64,000 bases of DNA, taken from NCBI RefSeq assembly GCF_019038435.1, contig NZ_JAGPOX010000021.1, forward strand, positions 21,101-85,100. Direction: 5' to 3'. The DNA is from Nocardia alni. Lineage in GTDB: Bacteria; Actinomycetota; Actinomycetes; Mycobacteriales; Mycobacteriaceae. A program made the translations under genes and the position numbers. A model generated the notes under the pieces. That model did no database searches and had not been told where the DNA came from. It worked only from the letters and a program-made list of their open reading frames with translations. Of the stretch, positions 1 to 7,940 are shown piece after piece; the first letter of the stretch is position 1; each line of letters begins with the position of its first letter.

Positions 1-2
1 AC

Positions 3-782
3 ACCAACGGCGCCACCGCCGACGGCTACGTCGAGGACTGGGATCTGGACAAGCTGTGGACCGCGCTCAAGACGCTCTACCCGGTCAGCATCGACTACCG
101 GGATCTGACCGGCGAGAACGAGCACGATGAGGTCGGCGACCTGAGCCGCGAGGAACTGCTGGACGCGGTCCTCGACGACGCGCACGACGCCTACGCGCGG
201 CGCGAGAAGGAGATCGACGATCTGGCGGGCGAGGGCAGCATGCGCAACCTGGAACGTCAGGTGCTGCTGAGCGTGCTGGACCGCAAGTGGCGCGAGCATC
301 TCTACGAGATGGACTACCTCAAGGAGGGCATCGGCCTGCGCGCGATGGCCCAGCGCGATCCGCTGGTGGAGTACCAGCGCGAGGGCTTCGACATGTTCGC
401 CGCGATGCTCGAGGGGCTGAAGGAGGAGTCGGTCGGCTTCCTGTTCAACCTCCAGGTCGAGGTCCAGGCGCCGCAGCCGGAGGGCGTGGCGATCGATCAG
501 GGCCTGCGCTCGCCCGTCGGCCGGATGGTCGACGCGCCGATGCCCAACCAGCCCAACGGCAACGGGGCCCCGGCGCCGTTGCGCGCCAAGGGCATCGACG
601 ACTCCGGCCCCCGCGGTCTGAGCTACTCGGGCCCGGACGAGGGCGGCCGTGCCGCTCGCCGCAGCGATCGCGAGGAGTACGGCGACGAGCAGGACCACAC
701 CCAGACCCGCCGCGAGCGCCGCGAGGCCGCCCGCGCCGAGTCCCGTGGTGACCGCGCGCCGAAGTCCAAGCGCCGCCGGTAG
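3..782 (+). CDS. secA1: Preprotein translocase ATPase SecA, 3' part only
   Basis: Carboxy-terminal 259 residues of SecA, the ATPase motor that drives preproteins through SecYEG. The frame is open from base 3, so the start lies outside the window. The helical scaffold/wing region is recognisable ([19 protein letters not shown], then [20 protein letters not shown]), as is the run up to [13 protein letters not shown]. After that comes a low-complexity Pro/Gly/Arg-rich tail ending in a basic KSKRRR. The tail has no cysteine zinc-finger, as is usual for actinobacterial SecA1. A strong hairpin follows the stop codon. In mycobacteria secA1 lies a few genes from rsgA-aroA; here the two are separated by about 24 kb of accessory genes. 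Confidence 0.97.
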   Translation, partial: TNGATADGYVEDWDLDKLWTALKTLYPVSIDYRDLTGENEHDEVGDLSREELLDAVLDDAHDAYARREKEIDDLAGEGSMRNLERQVLLSVLDRKWREHLYEMDYLKEGIGLRAMAQRDPLVEYQREGFDMFAAMLEGLKEESVGFLFNLQVEVQAPQPEGVAIDQGLRSPVGRMVDAPMPNQPNGNGAPAPLRAKGIDDSGPRGLSYSGPDEGGRAARRSDREEYGDEQDHTQTRRERREAARAESRGDRAPKSKRRR

Positions 783-803
783 TTTTCGGGCTGACCGATC
801 AAT

Positions 804-841
804 AGCGAAGGCTCCCATGGAATCCCATGGGAGCCTTCGCT
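804..841. terminator. Strong hairpin after secA1
   Basis: Perfect 17-bp stem (804-820 with 825-841) and a 4-base loop. It lies 22 bases after the secA1 stop and 25 bases before the end of the convergent methyltransferase gene, so it probably ends transcription from both sides. Confidence 0.85.
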
Positions 842-865
842 GATTATGCTGTCGCTATGCGGGAT

Positions 866-1708
866 TCAGAGCTTGCGCCCGATAGCCGCGTAGATCCAGG
901 AGTTACCTGCGTCGGGATCGACTTCGAACAGCGGCACCTCGGCGAGCTCCGGATGCCATTCCTCGAGTGTGACCACGCCCGGATCGATGATTTCGGTTCC
1001 GGCGAACAGCTTTTCGACCTCCGCGCGGGTTCGCGGGACCATCGGGATACCGGCCTGCTCGCATGCGCGCACGGCCTGTTCGGTGGCCGCCGGATTGAAG
1101 TCGGCGGTCGGGTGCGAGATCGTCAGGCTGCTGCCCGGCGGGACGGCCTCCAGCAATTGCTTGATGATGCCGTGCGGGTCATCGGCGTCACGGAAGTACA
1201 TCATGATCATCGTTAGCGTGATGGCGATCGGGCGATCGAAATCGAGCGTGGCGGTGAGCATCGGGTCGTTCAGGATCGAGGCGGGATCATGCAGATCAGC
1301 GTGGATGAACCTGGTCTTGCCCTCCCGGGTGCTGGCCATCAGGGCGCGTGCGTGCGCGAGGACCAGCGGATCCTTGTCGACGTAGACGATCCGGGCTGAT
1401 GGATCCACTTCCTGGGCCACTTCGTGCGTGTTGCGGGCCGTCGGCAGACCGGTGCCGATGTCGAGGAACTGGGTGATGCCGAGCTCGGCGATCGCATAAC
1501 GCACGGCCCGACCGAGAAACGCGCGATTGTTGCGCACCATATTGCGAATGGTGGGCACATGAGCGGCGATCTCGTCGGCGAGCGCGCGATCGGCTGGATA
1601 GTGGTCTACGCCACCGAGCCAGTAATCGTAGAAGCGCGCTTCGTGCGGCTTGGTTGTGTCGATGGTGGTCGGCAGGCGTGAACCGGTCTGGCCCTGGCTG
1701 TCCGACAT
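866..1708 (-). CDS. DUF574-type SAM-dependent methyltransferase
   Basis: 280-residue protein of the DUF574 (Methyltransf_19) family, abundant in Nocardia and Streptomyces and mostly of unknown substrate. Family marks: the early ARFYDYWLGG block, NRAFLGRAV, and the Rossmann SAM-binding stretch FLDIGTGLPT followed by VYVDKDPLVLAHARAL. The ATG at 1708 is preferred over the more upstream start at 1792 because it has a GGAAAGGA ribosome site and the family's N-terminus begins just after it. It lies on the same strand as the terpene cyclase-like gene, 185 bases downstream of it. Co-transcription is possible but not shown. Confidence 0.9.
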   Translation of the reverse strand: MSDSQGQTGSRLPTTIDTTKPHEARFYDYWLGGVDHYPADRALADEIAAHVPTIRNMVRNNRAFLGRAVRYAIAELGITQFLDIGTGLPTARNTHEVAQEVDPSARIVYVDKDPLVLAHARALMASTREGKTRFIHADLHDPASILNDPMLTATLDFDRPIAITLTMIMMYFRDADDPHGIIKQLLEAVPPGSSLTISHPTADFNPAATEQAVRACEQAGIPMVPRTRAEVEKLFAGTEIIDPGVVTLEEWHPELAEVPLFEVDPDAGNSWIYAAIGRKL

Positions 1709-1893
1709 GGTGGTCCTTTCCGATAAGGGGTTGCGCAGGATCTGCCCGATCAGACCACACCAAGCTACTGCCGACGCGTGGCGACTCGCCAAAGCCTACG
1801 ACGACAGGATATTCCGATGGAGAGTCGGAATACCGCGAAACCGGGACGATAGCCACAACGGGGCGGGAGTCCAGGGCCGATGGTCTCGTTCGA

Positions 1894-3450
1894 TCATGAA
1901 AGTTCCTCCGCCGCAAGACGATGGGACAGGTGTCCCAGGGCCAGCAACACGAAGATATCGGCCAGCGCCGCGATGGTGAATCGCAGCGGCCGCGGCCCGA
2001 TCGAGTCCGGGATGGAGTCGATCCCGCCGTCCTCGCGCTGGCACGTCAGAAGGTATCCGGCCGCCCGCGCCGCCGGCCGTGGATCGTCCTGATGGCAGAC
2101 CGCGATGAGGGCGTAGGCGGTGCTGATCGCGTCGCTGGGCTCGCCGTCCTGCTGTCCCCAGCCGCCGTCGTCGTTCTGCGCGGCCAGGACCAAGCCGATG
2201 ATCCGGTCGGTCATGTTCCGCAGGCCGACGGGCCAGTGCCCCGGATTGCGGGAGGCGGCGAGCAGGGCCCGGAAGATGGTGTGCCAGCGGCTGCTGGACC
2301 AGTCCGGGGGGAACGCCCCGTCATCGCCCTGCTGACCGGCCAGGAACTCGAGCCCGGCGACGATGGCACCGTGGTGGTGCTTCCACCGCAGGGTGAGCGC
2401 GTCCACCGCAGCGGCGGTCATACAGGCCTCGGAGGCCGCCCCCACGATGTAGGTGGGGAACCCGCCGTCGGGGTTGTGCACGGCCAGCAGCGAGTGTTCG
2501 CCGCGGCAGATCTGCTCGTGGTACCGATCTTTATCCAGGACGGTGAGGAACTGCACGGCGACCGAGGTGTCGTCGACGTCGGTCTGATCCGACAGGTCGG
2601 TATAGGACCAGCCTCCTCCGGGCCGTTGCTGGGACACCAGATGAGCGGCCATGGTGTGCAGAACATCCGGGTCCGCACCGGCGGCGGCGAGCGCGACACC
2701 CGCGGTCGCGGTGCACCAGGTGTCGGTGTCGCTGGAGAAGGGCATCCCCCCGTCCTCCCGCTGGTGCGCCAACGCCTTCGTGATCCCCTGTGCCACCACC
2801 TGCTCGGTATTGGGCAGTCTGTGCAGCGCATGCAGCGTCCACAGGTGGATCAGCACGTTGCTTTCCCAAACATGTTCCCGGCGTTGGGTTTCCAACAAGA
2901 TCCGCACGTCCTCATCATCGATGAGCTCGTGCTGCCCCGTGGCATCCGCCAGAACCACCTTCACCGCGGTGACCTGAACCTTGGCCCAGGAATGCAGGCC
3001 CGCCATGGCGAAGGCCTCGGGATCCAGCTTGTCGGGCGTGCGTCCGTACAACGCGAACGTGGCCTCGAACATGGCGTTCTTACGCGCACTGGTGAAGTCC
3101 GGCGCCTGCGCGATGAACGCCTCGACCAGCCCCACCGGGGGAGTCGCGGTGTCGGTGCGAGTCAGCGCCAGATCGACCAGAATCCGATCCAGCGGATCCA
3201 CCGCAACCTGCGCACTCAGATAGCCGACCAACCGGTCCCGCCGTTCCCCTTCCAACCCGATACGCTCCAACAGGTTCAGCGCCAGCACCGACTCGAACAC
3301 CCGGCTGCGGCACCCGTCCCTTATCGCCCCATCGGGCCCGATCCAGCTTGTCAGGCGTGTCCGTAGGCGCGCGGTGGCCTCGCCGAGTGTCGCAGGGAAG
3401 AGCTGAGCAGACCAGCCGGCGAGGGCTGGAGAATACATCGCGGTTCTCAT
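1894..3450 (-). CDS. Class II (DxDD) terpene cyclase-like protein
   Basis: 518 residues with the alpha/alpha-barrel architecture of squalene-hopene and class II diterpene cyclases. Several QW-like repeats are visible (QREDGGM near 230, QQRPGGGW near 274, NPDGGFP, QQGDDGAFP, QNDDGGWGQ, QREDGGID). A DVDDTSVA motif at about 291-294 matches the DxDD acid motif that protonates the terminal isoprene of GGPP. Length and motif position resemble the mycobacterial halimadienyl/tuberculosinyl diphosphate synthase type (about 500 residues) more than full-length squalene-hopene cyclases (about 630). No class I synthase and no GGPP synthase lie beside it. Substrate and product are unknown. Family assignment is firm; 'diterpene' is inferred. 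Confidence 0.78.
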   Translation of the reverse strand: MRTAMYSPALAGWSAQLFPATLGEATARLRTRLTSWIGPDGAIRDGCRSRVFESVLALNLLERIGLEGERRDRLVGYLSAQVAVDPLDRILVDLALTRTDTATPPVGLVEAFIAQAPDFTSARKNAMFEATFALYGRTPDKLDPEAFAMAGLHSWAKVQVTAVKVVLADATGQHELIDDEDVRILLETQRREHVWESNVLIHLWTLHALHRLPNTEQVVAQGITKALAHQREDGGMPFSSDTDTWCTATAGVALAAAGADPDVLHTMAAHLVSQQRPGGGWSYTDLSDQTDVDDTSVAVQFLTVLDKDRYHEQICRGEHSLLAVHNPDGGFPTYIVGAASEACMTAAAVDALTLRWKHHHGAIVAGLEFLAGQQGDDGAFPPDWSSSRWHTIFRALLAASRNPGHWPVGLRNMTDRIIGLVLAAQNDDGGWGQQDGEPSDAISTAYALIAVCHQDDPRPAARAAGYLLTCQREDGGIDSIPDSIGPRPLRFTIAALADIFVLLALGHLSHRLAAEELS

Positions 3451-3715
3451 GCATGTCTTTCGAGTGGCGCTTCGGTGAGCCGTCGGACCAGCCGGTGCTG
3501 GCTACCCCGTCAAGTCCGGTTCACTACAGTAATCGAAAGATCACGGCTGACAATATGATTCGAGCAATCTTCGGGCAACGGTGACCTCTCGTGAACGGAC
3601 CGACCTTGCTACCCTCGCACACCTTCGTGACGGAGGTGTTGCTGGATGGATCTCCATGAGTGGGTGCGCGGTCGGGCCGGGAGGAGGTCTCGTCGTCGGG
3701 CTCGGACGAGGATCG

Positions 3716-4069
3716 TTAGATGGCGACTATCGGACTGTTGATCTGAGCGTCGCCCAGATCCGTGGTCGCTACGTAGTAGTTCGCGTAGTACGCGCCAGGC
3801 GGGAGGTCTACGTGCAGCGACCGGTCGACCACCGGCCCAGCAACCACAGTGCCGGTGGTGGCGTTGTAGAGCGTGAGAAAGACGGTGGCGCCAGGGGAGT
3901 CGTCATGACCGGTCGCCCGCACCTGGCCATCCGCAACGTTGATGCAGACCGTGTCACCGCGCCAGTCGCTGGCGCACTGTCCGGGTGGTCGGGCGGCGGC
4001 GATACCGGCGCTCGCGACGGTGGCCGCGACGCCAATCGACGAAATGGCAATTCTCGCAAAGATATTCAT
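3716..4069 (-). CDS. Small secreted protein of unknown function
   Basis: 117 residues. The N-terminus is a clear Sec signal peptide: MNIFAR, a hydrophobic stretch, then AGIAAARPP as a probable signal-peptidase site. The mature part (about 90 residues) has two cysteines (QCASDWRGDTVC) that could form a disulfide, then a beta-rich sequence. It is read on the minus strand, and an AGG lies 8 bases before the ATG. I do not recognise a family. It probably acts outside the membrane. The neighbours give no functional hint. Confidence 0.75.
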   Translation of the reverse strand: MNIFARIAISSIGVAATVASAGIAAARPPGQCASDWRGDTVCINVADGQVRATGHDDSPGATVFLTLYNATTGTVVAGPVVDRSLHVDLPPGAYYANYYVATTDLGDAQINSPIVAI

Positions 4070-4403
4070 GGCAATTACCTGTTTGTTGAATGGCCCGAAA
4101 GAACGGGTTCACTTAACAGATAGCCGCGGTGGTTACATCACCCTGCAATCGACGGTGTCTGAAATATGCACTGCCAGAGCTGGTTACACATCTCAAGGCT
4201 CGTCGTAGTTGTGCGCGAGCGTTCCCGTGTGACTGCTCCGCTCATCGAGTAGGCACCTCGTCGGCCGACGTCACCGTCGTGTTCTGGGCGCGCAGTAGAT
4301 CACCTCTTGACTCTCCCGTGACAGGAGGCCGGAGAGTAGTGACATCGAGATTGGAACAGCACACGAACCGCTGACCTCGAACAACCCACCGAAAGGAACC
4401 GCC
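4070..4403. other. Intergenic region, divergent promoters
   Basis: 334 bases between the divergent secreted-protein and VOC genes. I see no convincing gene. It must hold the promoters of both neighbours, but no clear -35/-10 pair or operator stands out. Confidence 0.4.
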
Positions 4404-4775
4404 ATGTCCACCCCCATCACCCTGAATGTCGCAGCCCTGAACATCGACTGCGTCGATTCCACAGCCCTGGCAGACTTCTGGGCAAAGACCCTCGGCCGAC
4501 CGGTCAGCCCCGGCAAGGTCGCCGGCGACACGGCAGTCGACACCACCACCCCCGAAACCGGCCCCCGAATGCTGTTCCACAACGTCCCCAACCCCAAGCC
4601 AGGCAACAGGTTCCACCTCGTCCTGATCACCGACCACTACACCGAGGAAATCGCCCGAGTAACCGCCCTGGGCGCCAATCCCCTCAGCGAGACCACCCTC
4701 CCGGACGTCCGCTGGACCACCCTCGCCGACCCCGAGGGCAACGAGTTCGACCTGGTGACTTGGCACGCCGCGTAG
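4404..4775 (+). CDS. VOC-superfamily protein (glyoxalase-like)
   Basis: 123 residues with the vicinal-oxygen-chelate fold of the Glyoxalase_6 type: LNIDCVDSTALADFWAKTLG at the N-terminus and LADPEGNEFDLVTW at the C-terminus. The conserved histidine/glutamate metal ligands of true glyoxalases are only partly present. It may be a metal-independent binding protein (for example drug sequestration) or a dioxygenase-like enzyme; the substrate is unknown. GAAAGGAACC precedes the ATG. A strong hairpin follows at 4820-4850, so it is probably monocistronic. Confidence 0.88.
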   Translation: MSTPITLNVAALNIDCVDSTALADFWAKTLGRPVSPGKVAGDTAVDTTTPETGPRMLFHNVPNPKPGNRFHLVLITDHYTEEIARVTALGANPLSETTLPDVRWTTLADPEGNEFDLVTWHAA

Positions 4776-4819
4776 CTGCCAACCCTGGTGACCGCCCGCG
4801 TCCAGATGATTGATTCTGC

Positions 4820-4850
4820 GTGTGGTGCGTGGTCCTGCCACGCACCACAC
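4820..4850 (+). terminator. Hairpin downstream of the VOC gene
   Basis: Perfect 13-bp stem (4820-4832 with 4838-4850) and a 5-base loop. It lies between the converging VOC gene and the membrane-protein gene at 4886, so it can serve both. Confidence 0.8.
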
Positions 4851-4885
4851 CCGGAACGGCTGGTGAACGATACAACCGCAGCCCG

Positions 4886-5377
4886 TCAGCCACCGGAACC
4901 GACATACACTTCGAGCAGTTGCGCCGATCCGTTCACGATGGCGGCTTGCTGTTTGTCGGTCAACGCGACCCAATCATCCTGAAGTTTGACGTTCGGGTAT
5001 GGCCGAGTAACGCTGATTACCCAATCTCCTGGCCTCGAACCTAGGTAGAGCACCGTCTGCCGCGACCTAGGTTCATCTCTGGGCAGGTCGGTGGCACCCG
5101 CATCGTGTGTGAAGTCCGGCGTCGAGACATCCACTCGACCGCCTGGACCGAAAAAGTATGCTGTTGTGCTCGGCGGAAAGTCTTCGCTTCCATTGTTCGT
5201 AGTTACCTTCTGTGCAATCTTTTCGAACCCTGAAATAGTGACTCGATCCATCATCCGAGTTGACTCGGCTGGTCGGTGTAGCCATGTCCAGAGCACGACC
5301 CCGAACGCTGCGAGTAGAATTACTACGGTTGTAGATGCAATCCATTTCCAAGCGCTTCGACGCAGCATTATCGACAT
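4886..5377 (-). CDS. Membrane-anchored protein, partner of the WXG/transglycosylase gene
   Basis: 163 residues from the ATG at 5377; a GTG at 5398 would add 7. A basic N-terminus (MSIMLRRSAWK) is followed by one membrane segment (about residues 9-30), then about 130 extracytoplasmic residues with no recognised domain. The start overlaps the end of the upstream WXG-domain gene (stop at 5368-5370), so the two are translationally coupled. A single-pass protein coded directly behind a putative peptidoglycan-degrading exported protein could be its immunity factor or a helper. That role is inferred from position only. Base composition here is lower in GC than in the core genes. Confidence 0.7.
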   Translation of the reverse strand: MSIMLRRSAWKWIASTTVVILLAAFGVVLWTWLHRPAESTRMMDRVTISGFEKIAQKVTTNNGSEDFPPSTTAYFFGPGGRVDVSTPDFTHDAGATDLPRDEPRSRQTVLYLGSRPGDWVISVTRPYPNVKLQDDWVALTDKQQAAIVNGSAQLLEVYVGSGG

Positions 5378-7008
5378 ATGTAGGCACCGCTCCCGCACAT
5401 TATTGACTGGGCTTGATCGAACCGACTGAGTATGCGATTGCTGTAGGCGAGCCCATCGGGCCCGATGCTACCTTTAGGTATGTATATTCCACTCATGGCC
5501 CCATCGCCGGCGTTGTAGCCTGCGGTCATGAATTGATTGAAGCTGTATTTCGCCCTCATGTCATCTGGTACGCGTCCGGCATAGTTATCCTGAATCTGTT
5601 TGAGGCGGTAGGTGCTAGCCTTGACAGCAAGGTCATTATTTCCGGTCAGATCGTGCCAGTCGTCGTTCTTGAACTGGTCGGGAAATGCTTGCTTCACGGA
5701 GTTGAATGTGTCTTCCTTCATGTTGGTCAGGCCGAGGGAATTGTTGCGGAAGGGGCTGCCGAGGTAGCGGACTGCATCGTATCCAGTGTTGTCGACACCA
5801 CCGAGAACCTGGTTGCGAGTCGCACCCTCATTGAGGACTACAGCCATGACAAGGCGGGGATCTACACCCGCTTGATTACCGTACTTCACGGCTGACTCGA
5901 CCCAAGTGCGCATCGAAGGATCAAGCTTACTCGGGTCGACGGCGGACAGCTGAGTTGGCGCCGCATTCCAGGTAGAGATATTGTCGAACGAACGGTCGAT
6001 GCCTGCGTTGTCGGCCTGGTTGCCCGATTCCGCGGGGAGCGCGATCTCGCCGATCGTCCTCAATTGGCTGATGATGCCGAGTTCGTCGGTGCCGTCGAAT
6101 GTCGGAGTTCGTAACAGTCCCGCCAGGGAATGCCCGGAATAAACATCGTCGAGCTTGGTTACGGCGGTACCGATCTCGTCGGTCGACACGTCACCGACGA
6201 CGGTCATCTGCACCTGACTGGAGATGGTTGCGGTCGAAACATGATGGTGTGGAAATACATCCGGCGCCGCAGCCGCCAGTCCGGATCGGAAAGCGATCAG
6301 TTCATCGTGGTAGACGCGCACGGCTTTGGCTAGGCCGGAGGCCGCATTCCAGATTGCAGTCTGACCCTGCTCCAAATACGCCAGAAACTGGTTTATATCG
6401 GATACCTCGGGCGCGCTGATGACACCGAAGGCATCATTGATTCTCTGCGGAGTGCTGTCGGTATTCATCGGACCACTGTTCGCAAAGACGGTCCACGCCG
6501 TCGTGGCTCCGTCGAGTAGATCGGTATTGCCGCTGGGCATATGCAGGCTACCCAGCGGCGAGGACATCGTAAGTAACGGATTCGCCATCAGCGGGTCGAT
6601 GGTCAATCCGATCGCGCTGCCGGCGTTGGGGTCCGGTACATGGGGAAGATCTGCCACGCCCACCGTTGGAGCCTTGCCCAGTTGCGGCTTGCCGGGAGCT
6701 GGGCCCTTGTTCTTGCTGATATTCGCGTTGTACTCGGCGGTATCCCAGTTCCAGCCACAGACGTCGAGGACATCGGCGAAGCGGGCGATCGCGGTCGAGT
6801 ACGCGATCACTGTGTCGACTATATCGTTCGCGTGTTGGCGGTACGCGTTGTTCCACGCCGTCGCCGGGTCCGAACCGCCCATCCCCGCCGTGGCCCCCAA
6901 CCCAGTGGCGAGTGCTGTAGCCACGCGATGGACTTCGGAGGCAAGCGTGCGCAGTTGTTTGGCGGAATCGTAGTAGATCTGAGGATCAATCCTGATCACC
7001 ATCAACAC
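5368..7008 (-). CDS. WXG100-like N-terminus with C-terminal lytic transglycosylase-like domain
   Basis: 546 residues. Residues 1-95 form a helical hairpin like WXG100/ESX-secreted proteins (IDPQIYYDSAKQLRTLASEV, then DPATAWNNAYRQ). A Pro-rich linker and a second helical region follow to about 330. The C-terminal 190 residues resemble a lysozyme/soluble lytic transglycosylase fold: QAGVDPRLVMAVVLNEGA (candidate catalytic Glu), NNSLGLTNMKEDTF, and AGYNAGDGAM, which matches the family's 'AYNAG' motif. There is no signal peptide, consistent with type VII secretion. The likely role is a secreted peptidoglycan hydrolase or an antibacterial effector. It ends overlapping the membrane-protein gene. 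No ESX core genes are in the window. Confidence 0.75.
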   Translation of the reverse strand: MLMVIRIDPQIYYDSAKQLRTLASEVHRVATALATGLGATAGMGGSDPATAWNNAYRQHANDIVDTVIAYSTAIARFADVLDVCGWNWDTAEYNANISKNKGPAPGKPQLGKAPTVGVADLPHVPDPNAGSAIGLTIDPLMANPLLTMSSPLGSLHMPSGNTDLLDGATTAWTVFANSGPMNTDSTPQRINDAFGVISAPEVSDINQFLAYLEQGQTAIWNAASGLAKAVRVYHDELIAFRSGLAAAAPDVFPHHHVSTATISSQVQMTVVGDVSTDEIGTAVTKLDDVYSGHSLAGLLRTPTFDGTDELGIISQLRTIGEIALPAESGNQADNAGIDRSFDNISTWNAAPTQLSAVDPSKLDPSMRTWVESAVKYGNQAGVDPRLVMAVVLNEGATRNQVLGGVDNTGYDAVRYLGSPFRNNSLGLTNMKEDTFNSVKQAFPDQFKNDDWHDLTGNNDLAVKASTYRLKQIQDNYAGRVPDDMRAKYSFNQFMTAGYNAGDGAMSGIYIPKGSIGPDGLAYSNRILSRFDQAQSIMCGSGAYICR

Positions 7009-7211
7009 CCCCTCGTTGCCCCCATCGACTAGGGACGACAGTACAATACCGACCGAAACCGCATGCCGCGTAGATGATTTCCGGGTTTGAACCTCCGCAG
7101 CAGCCGATTATCCGGCGTCTGGTCGTGGCCTGCCGCCACAATCTTCGGTGTGGTGCCAGGTGCCGCCGTGAATCGTGCGAAGGGGCTGGTAGGCGATGTG
7201 CTTGCCAATAC

Positions 7212-7229
7212 TTCTGAAAAAGTTCAGAA
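7212..7229. promoter_or_regulatory. Palindrome ahead of the Phd-like gene
   Basis: Perfect inverted repeat TTCTGAA-AAAG-TTCAGAA, ending 7 bases before the ATG at 7237. This is the usual place for an antitoxin's own operator. Autoregulation is inferred. Confidence 0.55.
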
Positions 7230-7236
7230 TTCGCGC

Positions 7237-7692
7237 ATGGTTACCGAGGTGCAGTGGAGTGAGCTACGGCGCGACCCCAAGCAGGTAGCGAGACTGGCCG
7301 AGGACGGCGTTGTCCGGGTACGGCGTCGCGATGGCGTGCCGCTGCTGCTGATAAGGGAAGATCGCGCGCGGTCCGCGTCGGATGGTGCGATCAACGCCGC
7401 CCGTGCGCTGCGTAACGTGTTGGCGCACCTCCCACACGACCTCGCAGCCCGAGCACTGATGGACGAGTTTCCGTGGGTCGACTTCCTTCCGGAACCTGAG
7501 CGTGGCCAATTCGTCGTAGATTTCGCCCGTGCTTTTCAAGCATCCGCGGAGCTGGGTGAATGGTCCTCGGTGGCCCGGGTGGTTTACGAATGGCGCAACA
7601 CGGCGTTCGTGTTTACCGACCCGGTACTTGCCGAGAAGCTACAGGAGCCCCTCGAAGGCGACTTCGGTCCTGTCCCGCCGAGAGGGGATTGA
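7237..7692 (+). CDS. Phd/YefM-like antitoxin protein
   Basis: 151 residues. The N-terminus (VTEVQWSELRRDPKQVARLA, then GVVRVRRRDGVPLLLIRED) is the small Phd-type DNA-binding/dimer fold seen in actinobacterial antitoxins. The longer C-terminal part (LPEPERGQFVVDFARAFQAS) resembles the extended actinobacterial form. A TTG start at 7087 would add 50 unconvincing residues, so the ATG at 7237 is preferred. There is no good ribosome site, so the mRNA may be leaderless. Downstream, only a stub remains where a toxin gene would be expected. Confidence 0.7.
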   Translation: MVTEVQWSELRRDPKQVARLAEDGVVRVRRRDGVPLLLIREDRARSASDGAINAARALRNVLAHLPHDLAARALMDEFPWVDFLPEPERGQFVVDFARAFQASAELGEWSSVARVVYEWRNTAFVFTDPVLAEKLQEPLEGDFGPVPPRGD

Positions 7693-7694
7693 TT

Positions 7695-7781
7695 GTGTCG
7701 GCCAAGCGAGGGCCGAGTAGCCTGCACCGCCCGACGTCGGCCTTGATTACAGGCAAACCAGCAGGAAGAGCGCCTTTTTGA
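7695..7781 (+). pseudogene. Possible truncated toxin stub
   Basis: A GTG two bases after the antitoxin stop opens a 28-codon frame beginning VSAKRGPSSLHRP and then ends. The spacing is that of a toxin gene coupled to its antitoxin. As I recall, actinobacterial toxins paired with this antitoxin type often begin with a similar 'KRG' sequence. I read it as the start of a toxin gene lost by deletion, but the frame is short and could be chance. Confidence 0.3.
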
Positions 7782-7790
7782 CGGAGGCTG

Positions 7791-7850
7791 CTGACGATCT
7801 GCCGAAGACTTATTGAGGATCTGCCGGGTGCACTACTGACGATCTGCCGA
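7791..7850. repeat. Three 15-base direct repeats
   Basis: CTGACGATCTGCCGA occurs at 7791-7805 and exactly again at 7836-7850. A degenerate copy (TTGAGGATCTGCCGG) lies at 7813-7827. Spacing is 22-23 bases, about two helical turns. The array sits in the gap after the antitoxin and may be a protein-binding site or the scar of a lost element. Confidence 0.6.
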
Positions 7851-7940
7851 GCCGGTTTGATCGGGGCCATTTTCCGGACTTGTGTGGTGGCCGCCTTGCC
7901 GGGCGTCGATTGCGGGAATGAACCTGCCTGCACCCGGCGC

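Noticed and set aside
1921..3366. 481-codon open frame on the plus strand
   Set aside because: It is the antisense shadow of the terpene cyclase-like gene; composition (Gly/Arg/Gln-rich) is typical of such shadows.
3645..3740. 31-codon Arg-rich frame starting MDLHEWVRGRAGRRSRRR after GGAGG
   Set aside because: It overlaps the end of the minus-strand secreted-protein gene, has no homology I can recall, and high-GC DNA often gives Arg-rich chance frames.
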